Source of the DNA: CAZPUS01 sp964589825
Lineage (GTDB): Bacteria; Fibrobacterota; Chitinivibrionia; Chitinivibrionales; WJKA01
NCBI GenBank assembly: GCA_964589825.1
Contig: CAZPUS010000061.1
Span: forward strand, 1 to 11,776
Reading direction: 5' to 3'
Length of the DNA: 11,776 bases
Shown here one piece after another: positions 1 through 6,643 of the stretch (positions within the stretch are counted from its first letter, which is position 1; each line of letters begins with the position of its first letter). The notes under the pieces were generated by a model. That model was not told the origin of the DNA. It made no database searches and worked only from the letters and a program-made list of their open reading frames with translations. Position numbers and translations under genes: made by a program.

Positions 1-384
1 TCGTACCTGTAGTCCCACAGATGACGAAGGTTCTCCTTGATCGCCCACGCGCGACTCAAAGGCATACGTCATTGCGGAATTGTTTTCGCCAAAGCCGGAA
101 AGTATCACCTTCGCTCCATGCGCTGCACACCGCACGCGCGGCAGGAGAATGTGAAGAAACGTCTCATGCTCAAACGCATTGAGGTGGCGAAGTACACGTT
201 CCGGAGCATGGTCATATATGGGGCAATGCTTCCCGCATTCCGGGCACGCAAACACAATGTTGCGCTCATGCGCAATCCAGACATCGACTCGATGCTTCTG
301 CGCATCAATTTCAACCCGCGACACATCCCATGGGCGCGTCAGGCCCAGCAGATAATTGAATACTTGTTTCTCGTCCATATCCAT
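1..384 (-). pseudogene. ISL3-family transposase, internally deleted and frameshifted remnant (runs off left edge)
   Basis: Read on the minus strand from an ATG at 384 (a second in-frame ATG is at 378), the frame encodes MDMDEKQVFNYLLGLTRPW, then a CPECGKHCPIYDH zinc-finger-like segment, RVLRHLNAFEHETFLHILLP, and HGAKVIL up to MTYAFES. This is the usual ISL3 transposase N-terminus, although the common cysteine before the EHET motif is phenylalanine here. At about positions 48-60 the ISL3-like reading jumps to another frame, which reads SRAWAIKENLRHLWDYRY to the window edge. In intact ISL3 transposases of about 400 residues, as I know the family, that motif lies roughly 200 residues further on. 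The copy therefore appears to have lost its catalytic core and changed frame. The rest of the element is outside the window. The family call is confident from motifs; the exact deletion junction is inferred. Confidence 0.8.
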
Positions 385-405
385 AAAATATAAAACGCTA
401 TATCT

Positions 406-437
406 TGGGGGCACCCAATAAAAAGTCCGATGCCCCA
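406..437. repeat. Short inverted repeat upstream of the ISL3 transposase remnant, possible IS end
   Basis: TGGGGGCA at 406-413 and TGCCCCA at 431-437 form a 7-bp inverted repeat, with one bulged G, around a 17-base loop. The repeat sits 22 bp upstream of the transposase start codon, where a terminal inverted repeat of an ISL3-type element would be expected. The other end of the element is not in the window, so the IS boundary and any target duplication cannot be confirmed. It could equally be a simple hairpin. Confidence 0.3.
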
Positions 438-520
438 CATAAATAGCAATTGTTAGGAGGGATTACTCCAAGCGTCTTCAGTGTCGCGCAAATGTGGTCC
501 TGCGAGAGGCATCCTTACCC

Positions 521-1186
521 TTAAATGAGCCCCTCATGCATCGTGAGCCGACGGTGCGCACCCGCTGCGAGATGCTCGCTGTGGGTGGCGATTACAATCG
601 TCTGCTGCAGCTGTGTATTCGCTTTTTGCAAAAACGACAGCAGCAGTTCACTGTTTCGCACGTCAAGATTACCGGTGGGTTCATCCGCGAGCAGAATGGC
701 CGGTTCGTTAAACAGCGCCCGTGCAAGCGCCACCCGCTGGCGCTCCCCACCCGAAAGCTCACCGGGCAGATGCTGCATCCGCTCGTGCAACCCCATTTGT
801 GAAAGCAATTCCTCGGCCCGCGGTGTGCATGTGTTGAGTGACTTGCCCTGTATAATACCCGGCATTGCCACGTTCTCGACCGCACTGAATTCCGGCAGCA
901 GATGATGGAACTGGAACACGAACCCGATCGAGCGGTTTCTGAAATATGCCAGCCGGGATGCGGAGAGCGAGTAGATATTTTCGCCTTCTATTTCGACCTC
1001 GCCCGATCCGGGCCGTGAAAGGCCGCCCATTATCTGTAGCAGCGTGGTCTTTCCTGTGCCGGAATCACCCACCAGTGCAACCATCTCCCCTTTTTCAATC
1101 GAAAAAGAGATCCCCCTGAGCACCTGGAGTTCTCTGGTCTTTTCAAAAAACGACTTACGTATATTATGCAGTGTTACCATTTGCAC
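521..1186 (-). CDS. lolD: Lipoprotein-releasing ABC transporter ATP-binding protein LolD
   Basis: This 221-residue ABC ATPase has the size and motif set of the LolD/MacB-type subfamily. Walker A is GDSGTGKT (40-47), the Q-loop is QFHHLLPEF (92-100), the signature is LSGGERQ (144-150), Walker B is ILLADE (164-169) and the H-loop is the TH at 201-202. The HLLPEF stretch after the Q-loop is typical of LolD. LolD powers release of outer-membrane lipoproteins from the inner membrane to LolA, together with the LolC/LolE permeases. The permease gene lies 110 bp upstream on the same strand. The start is uncertain: a GTG at 1186 lies only 4 nt after a GGAG, while the ATG at 1180 has a 10-nt spacing and gives MVTLHNIRKSFF. 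Nothing belonging to the operon follows; an IS remnant comes next. Confidence 0.92.
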   Translation of the reverse strand: MQMVTLHNIRKSFFEKTRELQVLRGISFSIEKGEMVALVGDSGTGKTTLLQIMGGLSRPGSGEVEIEGENIYSLSASRLAYFRNRSIGFVFQFHHLLPEFSAVENVAMPGIIQGKSLNTCTPRAEELLSQMGLHERMQHLPGELSGGERQRVALARALFNEPAILLADEPTGNLDVRNSELLLSFLQKANTQLQQTIVIATHSEHLAAGAHRRLTMHEGLI

Positions 1187-1207
1187 ACAACTCCGCGATA
1201 ATCGATC

Positions 1208-1234
1208 CGGGCTTCACCCCCGGTGTGGAACCCG
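1208..1234. other. Hairpin in the lolC/E-lolD intergenic gap
   Basis: On the minus (transcribed) strand, CGGGTT and AGCCCG bracket an inner CAC...GTG pairing. The result is a compact GC-rich stem-loop within the 110-bp gap between lolC/E and lolD. No T-run follows on either strand, so it is not a classical intrinsic terminator. A role in mRNA stability or in setting lolD levels is only a guess. Confidence 0.35.
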
Positions 1235-1296
1235 TCACCTTGTGTGTTGAAATAAGAGATGAATTGTATATGATGCCGCAGAAACGTCCGCAACGT

Positions 1297-2541
1297 TTAT
1301 TCGATGCGCACCGCCTCTGCAGGCATAATCCGCGATGCGGCGTGGGCCGGGTAAATGGTTGCGAGAAAACAGATAAGATTGGCGCTTATAAACACCATCA
1401 GCGCATCCATGGGCCGAATGAGTACCGGCAGGGTTGTAATAAAGTAGACGTCTCCGGGCAGGCCGATTATATTCCAGTGGTACTGGATCCAGCACAGCAG
1501 GATTCCGAGCGAGGTGCCGACGGTCGAGCCGATAAGCCCGATTATGACACCATTGAGCATAAAAATGCGCATCACCGCTGCCGGCGTGGCTCCCATGCTC
1601 ATCAGAATACCGATTTCCCGGCGTTTTTCAAGTATGATCATTATGAGCGATGAAATAATATTGAATGCAGCTACAATAATTATCAGGGATATGACGATAA
1701 AGATTATAAGACGTTCGAGATTCATCCATTTGAAAAGCGACTTGTTGCGCGTTTTCCAGTCAACGGTACGATACGGATAGCCGCCGACATATTCGGTAAG
1801 CTCCGGTGCGAGTCTGTCCGCATCAAACACGTTGCGCAACCGCAGCGAAACCCCCTCCGCGCCGTCGATCGAGAACAGCTTTTGCGCCGCTTTAAGCGAA
1901 ATGTAGGCGAGATTGCGGTCGTACTCATACATGCCGCTTTCGAACACCCCTGAAACAGTATAGCGTCCCGCCCGCATCGCAGACATGGGATCGACCATTG
2001 CCTGCTCGTCACCCGAGGCGACGGTAAGCAGCACGATTTCGTCACCCGGGCGTATACCGAGCTTGTTGGCCAGTCCGATCCCCACAATTATCCCGGGGTG
2101 CAAGCGATCGTTTTCCGATCGCACGCTGTCAAGCTCCATCGTACCCATAATAATCGTACTGTCGAGGGTGGAGACCTCCCGTTCCCGCTGCGGCTGGATG
2201 CCGAATATCTGAACCCCTTCCTGCAATTCGTCTTTCTCTATAACACCCTTGCCGTTTATATAGGCGGACGCGGCACGCACCTGCGGATGGGATTCGAGCC
2301 TGACTCTGAGAGAGTCGAAATTCTTTATTTCCCGGTTAAAATATTTCGAAACCCGGGCATGCGCGAACATGCCGACAATACGGTCACGTACTTCCTTTTC
2401 GAACCCGTTGGCAATAGAGAGGGCCACCACGAGTACGCAGGTACCCAGCAACACACCGCCTGCCGAGATATAGCTGATGATCGAAATAAACTGGAGTTTG
2501 TGCTTGCCGCGCAGGTAGCGCAGCGCAATGAATCGTTCCAT
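1297..2541 (-). CDS. Lipoprotein-releasing ABC transporter permease, LolC/LolE family
   Basis: This 414-residue FtsX-type permease has the standard LolC/E layout. A first membrane helix spans about residues 21-45, a large periplasmic domain about 46-275, and three C-terminal helices about 277-303, 328-353 and 378-398. The conserved coupling segment EKRREIGILMSMGA (305-318) and the ending ATIYPAHAASRIMPAEAVR are characteristic. The N-terminus, MERFIALRYLRGKH, fits the cytoplasmic lead of the family. The protein should pair with LolD to extract lipoproteins from the inner membrane. Only one permease is present, so it may work as a homodimer, as in bacteria with a single LolF-type subunit; C versus E cannot be decided. 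The gene starts 40 bp after lysS and is probably co-transcribed with it. No clear Shine-Dalgarno precedes the ATG. Confidence 0.9.
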   Translation of the reverse strand: MERFIALRYLRGKHKLQFISIISYISAGGVLLGTCVLVVALSIANGFEKEVRDRIVGMFAHARVSKYFNREIKNFDSLRVRLESHPQVRAASAYINGKGVIEKDELQEGVQIFGIQPQREREVSTLDSTIIMGTMELDSVRSENDRLHPGIIVGIGLANKLGIRPGDEIVLLTVASGDEQAMVDPMSAMRAGRYTVSGVFESGMYEYDRNLAYISLKAAQKLFSIDGAEGVSLRLRNVFDADRLAPELTEYVGGYPYRTVDWKTRNKSLFKWMNLERLIIFIVISLIIIVAAFNIISSLIMIILEKRREIGILMSMGATPAAVMRIFMLNGVIIGLIGSTVGTSLGILLCWIQYHWNIIGLPGDVYFITTLPVLIRPMDALMVFISANLICFLATIYPAHAASRIMPAEAVRIE

Positions 2542-2580
2542 GCAGATACCGGGTTGAAGGTTGTGCGGAGTGAGCCACCC

Positions 2581-4050
2581 TTATTCTGGCTTCATCAGCG
2601 GAAAAAGAACCACGTCACGTAATGAGGTTGTGTTGGTAAGCAGTGCGACCACGCGATCGATACCCATTCCCCATCCCGACATGGGCGGCATCCCGTACTC
2701 CATGCAGCGCACGAAGTCCATATCCACATCCATGGCTTCGGTGTCACCCGCATTACGTGCTTCGAGCTGAGTTTCGAAGCGTGCGCGCTGATCGACCGGA
2801 TCGATAAGCTCGGAGTAGGCGTTGACGATCTCCCAGCCGTTGACCACGAGCTGAAACCGATCCACGACCCCGCTCTCTTCATCGTTTTTACGTGCAAGCG
2901 GTGAAATATCGACAGGATGATGCGTCACGAAGGTGGGATCAACGAGTGACGGACGGGAGACCTTTTTGTAAAGCGTATCGATGAGTGTCCCGAATCCTGC
3001 TTTTTTTAAATCGATATCCTTACTCAGCTCGATACCGCGAGACGCTATCTCACGCAACAGCGCCTCTTTCGATTCAACTGTACGTATATCTATACCGCAG
3101 TCGTTGTAGAGTAAATCGCGAAACGAAATTCGCCGCCACGTGCCGCTGAAATCGATCGTTGTTTCCTGGTACTGCAACTGAAGCGATCCGTGCACCGTTT
3201 CGAGAAGATGTGTCATGAGTTTTTCGGTAAAATCCATGTTGTCGACATAGTTCCAGTAGGCGCAGTAGTACTCCAGAAGCGTAAAATCAGGCAGATGTGA
3301 GGGATCGACCCCTTCGTTTCTGAATGAACGTGCAAATTCGTATACCCGCTCCATGCCGCCCGCCACCGCCCGTTTGAGCCAGGTTTCCGGGGCAATACGC
3401 AAATAGAGATCGATATCGAAATAATTGTGATGGGTAACAAACGGAGTGGCCAGGGCACCGCTGGCTTTTGTCTGCAGCACCGGTGTTTCGACCTCCAGGA
3501 ACCGGTTCGAATCGAGAAATCCCCGGATAGTCGAAATAATGCTGCTTCTTTTGATAAACCGGTCCATACTCTCACGCGACATGATAAGATCGAGATACCG
3601 CTGGCGGTATCTGGTTTCGGTATCGGTCAGTCCGTGAAATTTTTCGGGCAGGGGACGAAGCGCTTTAGAAAGAAACGTCCACGAGTGAATGTTGAGTGTT
3701 TTTTCGCCTTTGCGGGTAATGAACATTTCACCCTGGATGCCGATATGGTCGCCGATATCGACCAGTTGCTTGAGACGGCCGAACTCTTCCTCAAGTTGCT
3801 GTTTTTGCGCCGCGAACTGAATTCTGCCGCTGAGATCCTGCAGATGACCGAAAATAAGCTTTCCGAAATGGCGCACCGCGATCACCCGTCCTGCAACGGC
3901 AATCCCTTTTGTTCCTTCTTCGCACTCATAGGCCTGCTGCAGTGTATGCGTTCTGGGATAGCGCTCTGCATAGGGATTTATCCCCTCCCGGCGCAGTTTG
4001 TCAACCTTTTCGAGGCGTACGTTCATCTGGTCCGAATATTCTTCACTCAT
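2581..4050 (-). CDS. lysS: Lysyl-tRNA synthetase, class II
   Basis: The enzyme charges tRNA-Lys with lysine. From the ATG at 4050 the protein is 489 residues, normal for LysS. An N-terminal OB-fold anticodon domain spans about 49-130 (IAVAGRVIAVRHFGKL, HLQDLSGRIQF). The class II catalytic core follows: RYRQRYLDLI (147-156), FLEVETPVLQ (184-193), motif 2 with FRNE (243-246), and motif 3 GWGMGIDRVVALL (459-471). The frame stays open upstream to 4134, but MSEEYSDQMNVRLEKVDKLR is the natural LysS beginning; an ATG at 4086 is the alternative. The core differs from the usual bacterial form: ETWLKRAVAGGMERVYEFARSF replaces the common ELYLKRLVVGG...EINRNF, and NGWEIVNAYSEL replaces NGREIANAFSEL. This suggests a divergent LysRS clade. 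It is first gene of an apparent lysS-lolC/E-lolD operon. Confidence 0.95.
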   Translation of the reverse strand: MSEEYSDQMNVRLEKVDKLRREGINPYAERYPRTHTLQQAYECEEGTKGIAVAGRVIAVRHFGKLIFGHLQDLSGRIQFAAQKQQLEEEFGRLKQLVDIGDHIGIQGEMFITRKGEKTLNIHSWTFLSKALRPLPEKFHGLTDTETRYRQRYLDLIMSRESMDRFIKRSSIISTIRGFLDSNRFLEVETPVLQTKASGALATPFVTHHNYFDIDLYLRIAPETWLKRAVAGGMERVYEFARSFRNEGVDPSHLPDFTLLEYYCAYWNYVDNMDFTEKLMTHLLETVHGSLQLQYQETTIDFSGTWRRISFRDLLYNDCGIDIRTVESKEALLREIASRGIELSKDIDLKKAGFGTLIDTLYKKVSRPSLVDPTFVTHHPVDISPLARKNDEESGVVDRFQLVVNGWEIVNAYSELIDPVDQRARFETQLEARNAGDTEAMDVDMDFVRCMEYGMPPMSGWGMGIDRVVALLTNTTSLRDVVLFPLMKPE

Positions 4051-4137
4051 AAATAAATCCGCATCCTTTTCATCTGTTTTCAGCATTAATGGCGAGATAG
4101 CATAGTACCCGCTTCGCGACCGGAACACGTACACGGG

Positions 4138-4174
4138 TACCGCAAAAATACATGAGTCTTATATCCGAAGTCAA
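4138..4174 (-). promoter_or_regulatory. Putative sigma70-type promoter of the lysS-lol operon
   Basis: On the minus strand, TTGACT (plus positions 4169-4174) is separated by 18 bp from TATTTT (4145-4150). Transcription would begin near 4138, giving a leader of about 90 nt before the lysS ATG at 4050. The -35 box matches the consensus at five of six positions and the -10 box at four of six. No experimental support exists, and the spacing is slightly above optimal. Confidence 0.45.
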
Positions 4175-4274
4175 TACAACATCGGAACGATTCATGCGCT
4201 ACTCATATTCAATCGCATTGAAAACCCCAAAAAACGCTGCGCGATCACCCAGTGGTTTGATTTACATGACTGCT

Positions 4275-4437
4275 ACCTAAATTGAGCGGTTGTTTTGATG
4301 AAAGCTGCGGTGAGCCATGCTGCTATTGTGTTCTCGAAAATTAAGAGGCGCCCTTCTTGGTTGTCTCATGGTTTTCGAGAATATAAGAGTAGTGCGGATG
4401 GCAGCAGATTTGGCAAATAAAATCGCTCAATTTAGGT
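4275..4437 (+). repeat. 163-bp fold-back repeat, copy A
   Basis: The element starts ACCTAAATTGAGCG and ends CGCTCAATTTAGGT, a perfect 14-bp terminal inverted repeat. Its two halves remain related inward, so the whole unit is an imperfect palindrome. An inner pair, TTCTCGAAAA (4331-4340) and TTTTCGAGAA (4372-4381), lies close to the apex. Copy B at 6336-6498 is the same length and, when reverse-complemented, matches at about 132 of 161 positions without gaps by hand count. It has no coding capacity. It looks like a MITE or hairpin repeat moved in trans. It lies 55 bp past the GH3 stop codon, between that gene and the lysS promoter, and could also act as a transcript-end structure for GH3. I see no abutting target duplication. 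Confidence 0.8.
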
Positions 4438-4492
4438 GGTACATATTTAACCGATTACGCAATTTTCACAGACTCCCTCCACCAACATTTGC

Positions 4493-6145
4493 CTAAACCT
4501 CTGCGGCAAAAAAGCCGGGCAATGTCACAGGACACTGACCCTGTGCCTTGATCTCACCCAGCCAGACCTTTACCATTGCACGTTGAGAAAATTCTGAATG
4601 CGAAAAAGCCATCAGCCAGTTCGGGGCATATGGAATTTCGTATAATTTAAAAGGATCACCAAATGAAGAAAAGACTACCCGAGGATGCAGAGACCAGAAC
4701 CCGTTCCATAAAGTCTGTACCATATCACCGTACATCTTTGTGGTTCCATACCGCGGTGGTACAACCAGGTTAATAAAAATAACTTTATATTCGTTGTTTT
4801 CTATCAGTTCTTTTACCTTGAAACAGCCGGGATTGACGAAATGATCTACGTTAAAACCGCGGTTTTCGAGTTCCTCGTCCACACAGGGTACTTCAGGCGC
4901 CTGACCATGGCGTAACCCTTCGGTATGTGCCAGAGAAATCGTAAGCACCTTGTCTTTTTCTTCGAGCTCAAGGGGCAGTATCTCCCCTTCATTACGAACC
5001 ATGCAGATACTCTTTTCTGCAATTGCATCACCAAGTTCTGTATACCTGTTCACCACTTCTGCAGGCGGATCTTCGATGTCGAGGTCATCGAACAGGCCGA
5101 CTCGTGCTTTCAGCTCGAGCACACGCCTGGCAGCCTCGGTACAGCGTTGCTCGGTAAGCTCTCCTCTTTCCACAGCCTTCAGCATCCCCGGAAAATCGAT
5201 TTCAGGATAGGAAAAAAGATGAACATCACAGCCGGTTGCGATATTTTGCCAACAACGATCTCGCACTGACGCGTATGCGCTGAACCCAAGCATAGAAGAT
5301 GCGTCACTAATCGTTACGCCCTTAAAACCCAGCTCATGGCGAAGAAAATCAATTTGGATTTTTTTCGACAGCGTTGCCGGGACACAGCCGCGATAATCGC
5401 GAGTGGAGTCTATACAGGGCAAGGCGATGTGTCCTATCATGATACTCATCACGCCACATTCTATAACTTCTTTCCACACCTTACCGTAGGTATCCATCCA
5501 TTCTTCTTTTGTCTGAAGGTTGACCGGCGCACAGATATGTGGTTCCCGTTGTTCGCAACTGTCACCCGGAAAATGCTTTGCCGTCGCGGCCATAAGGCCA
5601 TCTTTTTGAATACCGTGTATAAAGGCCCGGGTCATTCTCGACACGTGTTCGGGAGACGAGCCGTAGGTCCGTTCAAACGTCATTGGATTATCTATGTTTC
5701 TGCACATGTCGGTAACAGGTGCAAGTGTCCAGTGGGTGCCCAGTGCCCGTCCTTGTAACGCAGTAATTTCTGCCACTTGTTCCAGCAGATCTTCGTCATT
5801 GGCTGCGCCTGTCGCCATGGCGGATGGGAATTCCAGTTTTCCAGGGACCCGCGCTCCGGCGCCATTTTCCATATCTGCGCATTCAATAACAGGTACTCCC
5901 GGCATTCCTTTCAGCATCTTTTTTAGCTTACGTGTATTTTCTTCACTACCGTTTGCAATGAACATACACCCTATATGGTACTCTTCGATGCGTTTTCGCG
6001 TGCGTTCTATAAGATCGTCACTTGCCTCTTCGTGAAAATCCCATGCAACGGGACATAGTGTTTGTCCGATTTTTTCTTCAATCGACATTTTGTCGAGAAG
6101 TGTGTCTATTCGGTGCTGGGTTTCCTCGGGAATTGGAGAAAGCAT
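4493..6145 (-). CDS. Glycoside hydrolase family 3 (beta-N-acetylhexosaminidase/beta-glucosidase-like)
   Basis: From the ATG at 6145, preceded by AAGGA with 8-nt spacing, the protein is 550 residues without a signal peptide, so it is probably cytosolic. An N-terminal TIM barrel spans about 12-350: MSIEEKIGQTLCP (20-32), ALGTHWTLAPVTDMCRN (134-150), AATAKHFPGD (186-195). The putative nucleophile is D281 in GVTISDASSMLG. A C-terminal alpha/beta domain follows at about 370-550, ending GQCPVTLPGFF. GH3 enzymes release terminal beta-linked sugars. The KHFPGD loop recalls the NagZ-type N-acetylglucosaminidase branch, but the NagZ KHFPGHG...DSH histidine-aspartate arrangement is replaced by KHFPGDSCEQREPH (190-203), so the acid/base and substrate are unsure. 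The frame is open upstream to 6250, but that extension does not look like GH3. The gene stands alone, bracketed by inverted copies of a 163-bp repeat. Confidence 0.88.
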   Translation of the reverse strand: MLSPIPEETQHRIDTLLDKMSIEEKIGQTLCPVAWDFHEEASDDLIERTRKRIEEYHIGCMFIANGSEENTRKLKKMLKGMPGVPVIECADMENGAGARVPGKLEFPSAMATGAANDEDLLEQVAEITALQGRALGTHWTLAPVTDMCRNIDNPMTFERTYGSSPEHVSRMTRAFIHGIQKDGLMAATAKHFPGDSCEQREPHICAPVNLQTKEEWMDTYGKVWKEVIECGVMSIMIGHIALPCIDSTRDYRGCVPATLSKKIQIDFLRHELGFKGVTISDASSMLGFSAYASVRDRCWQNIATGCDVHLFSYPEIDFPGMLKAVERGELTEQRCTEAARRVLELKARVGLFDDLDIEDPPAEVVNRYTELGDAIAEKSICMVRNEGEILPLELEEKDKVLTISLAHTEGLRHGQAPEVPCVDEELENRGFNVDHFVNPGCFKVKELIENNEYKVIFINLVVPPRYGTTKMYGDMVQTLWNGFWSLHPRVVFSSFGDPFKLYEIPYAPNWLMAFSHSEFSQRAMVKVWLGEIKAQGQCPVTLPGFFAAEV

Positions 6146-6335
6146 GGGGGTAGTCCTTTCCTGATTTCGTAGAAGAATACACCTACATTCATTTTGCGCT
6201 GAACTGAGCTTTTTTTTAGAACATCCGCTTTCACACGCACGGCGCATCACTTCTTTAAAGAACAGATCGATTAAGCTTCGAAAAATAGTTCATGCAGTCA
6301 TAAGAGATCCCCTTGCCTGATCTAAGCCTAATAAA
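6146..6335. other. GH3 upstream region, no gene seen
   Basis: This stretch holds the GH3 leader and presumably its promoter, but I find no convincing -35/-10 pair. A T-tract follows CTGAACTGAGC at 6200-6210. That string resembles the end of the 163-bp repeat (CTGAATTGAGC) and may be a decayed solo end. Confidence 0.4.
6154..6158 (-). promoter_or_regulatory. Ribosome binding site fixing the GH3 start
   Basis: On the minus strand AAGGA lies 8 nt before the ATG at 6145. This supports that start over the upstream in-frame codons reaching 6250, whose extra residues (cysteine- and arginine-rich) do not resemble the family. Confidence 0.7.
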
Positions 6336-6498
6336 ACCTGAATTGAGCGGTTTTGTTCGGTAAATCTGCTTTAATCCGCACTACGCTTATATTATGGAAA
6401 ATCACGAGACACCCAACAAGATTGCCTCGTGGTTTTCGAGAACACAATAGTAGCACGGCTCACCGCAGCTTTCTCCAAAACACCCCCTCAATTCAGGT
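6336..6498 (-). repeat. 163-bp fold-back repeat, copy B (inverted relative to copy A)
   Basis: The element starts ACCTGAATTGAG and ends CTCAATTCAGGT, and is exactly the length of copy A. In the orientation of copy A (the minus strand here) it shares long identical blocks, such as AAAGCTGCGGTGAGCC and CTATTGTGTTCTCGAAAA. The arm TTTTCGAGAA lies at 6433-6442, and its partner arm near 6395-6407 is degenerate (GGAAAATCACGAG). Like copy A it folds back along almost its whole length. It lies between the divergent starts of GH3 (6145) and the flippase (6644), where it may separate two promoters. No transposase or protein is encoded. Confidence 0.8.
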
Positions 6499-6643
6499 AA
6501 TACTTCGAATGACAGCATTATTGACGAGATAACCCGCTCAGTTCAAGTCCTATATAGTATTTTTCCCTTTTCGACTGTAAGATGTTGGTCGGTACTGCTG
6601 GCCGCGTTGTTATCATTTATTATCCATTTACGAGCACCACATC
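6499..6643. other. Upstream region of the flippase gene, no gene seen
   Basis: This contains an AT-rich tract (TATATAGTATTTTT at 6551-6564) likely to include the flippase promoter, though no properly spaced -35/-10 pair is convincing. CCGCTCAGTTCAAGT at 6534-6548 matches the repeat end CCGCTCAATTCAGGT at 13 of 15 positions. The ribosome binding site before the ATG at 6644 is weak. Confidence 0.4.

Noticed and set aside
37..393. Plus-strand open frame of 118 codons over the transposase remnant
   Set aside because: It is antisense to the clear ISL3 N-terminus on the minus strand and resembles no family I know.
1171..1653. Plus-strand open frame of 160 codons over the lolC/E 3' end
   Set aside because: Its composition is that of an antisense shadow; the FtsX-type permease on the other strand has full family motifs.
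3427..4056. Long plus-strand open frame (209 codons) antisense to lysS
   Set aside because: It is fully covered by the N-terminal and central parts of LysRS on the other strand, with no recognisable motif and no ribosome binding site of note.
4051..4137. Upstream extension of lysS to 4134
   Set aside because: The extra residues do not look like LysRS, and they would start at or just upstream of the predicted transcription start. The ATG at 4050 gives the standard N-terminus.
4260..4452. Target-site duplication around repeat copy A
   Set aside because: TACAT occurs on both sides (left in TTTACATGAC, right in GGTACATATT) but does not abut the element ends, so it is not a convincing duplication.
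4275..6498. CRISPR-like or tandem repeat array
   Set aside because: There are only two copies, 1.9 kb apart in opposite orientation, with no spacer periodicity.
6325..6510. Target-site duplication around repeat copy B
   Set aside because: TAATA is found near both ends but is offset by several bases on the left, so it cannot be called with confidence.
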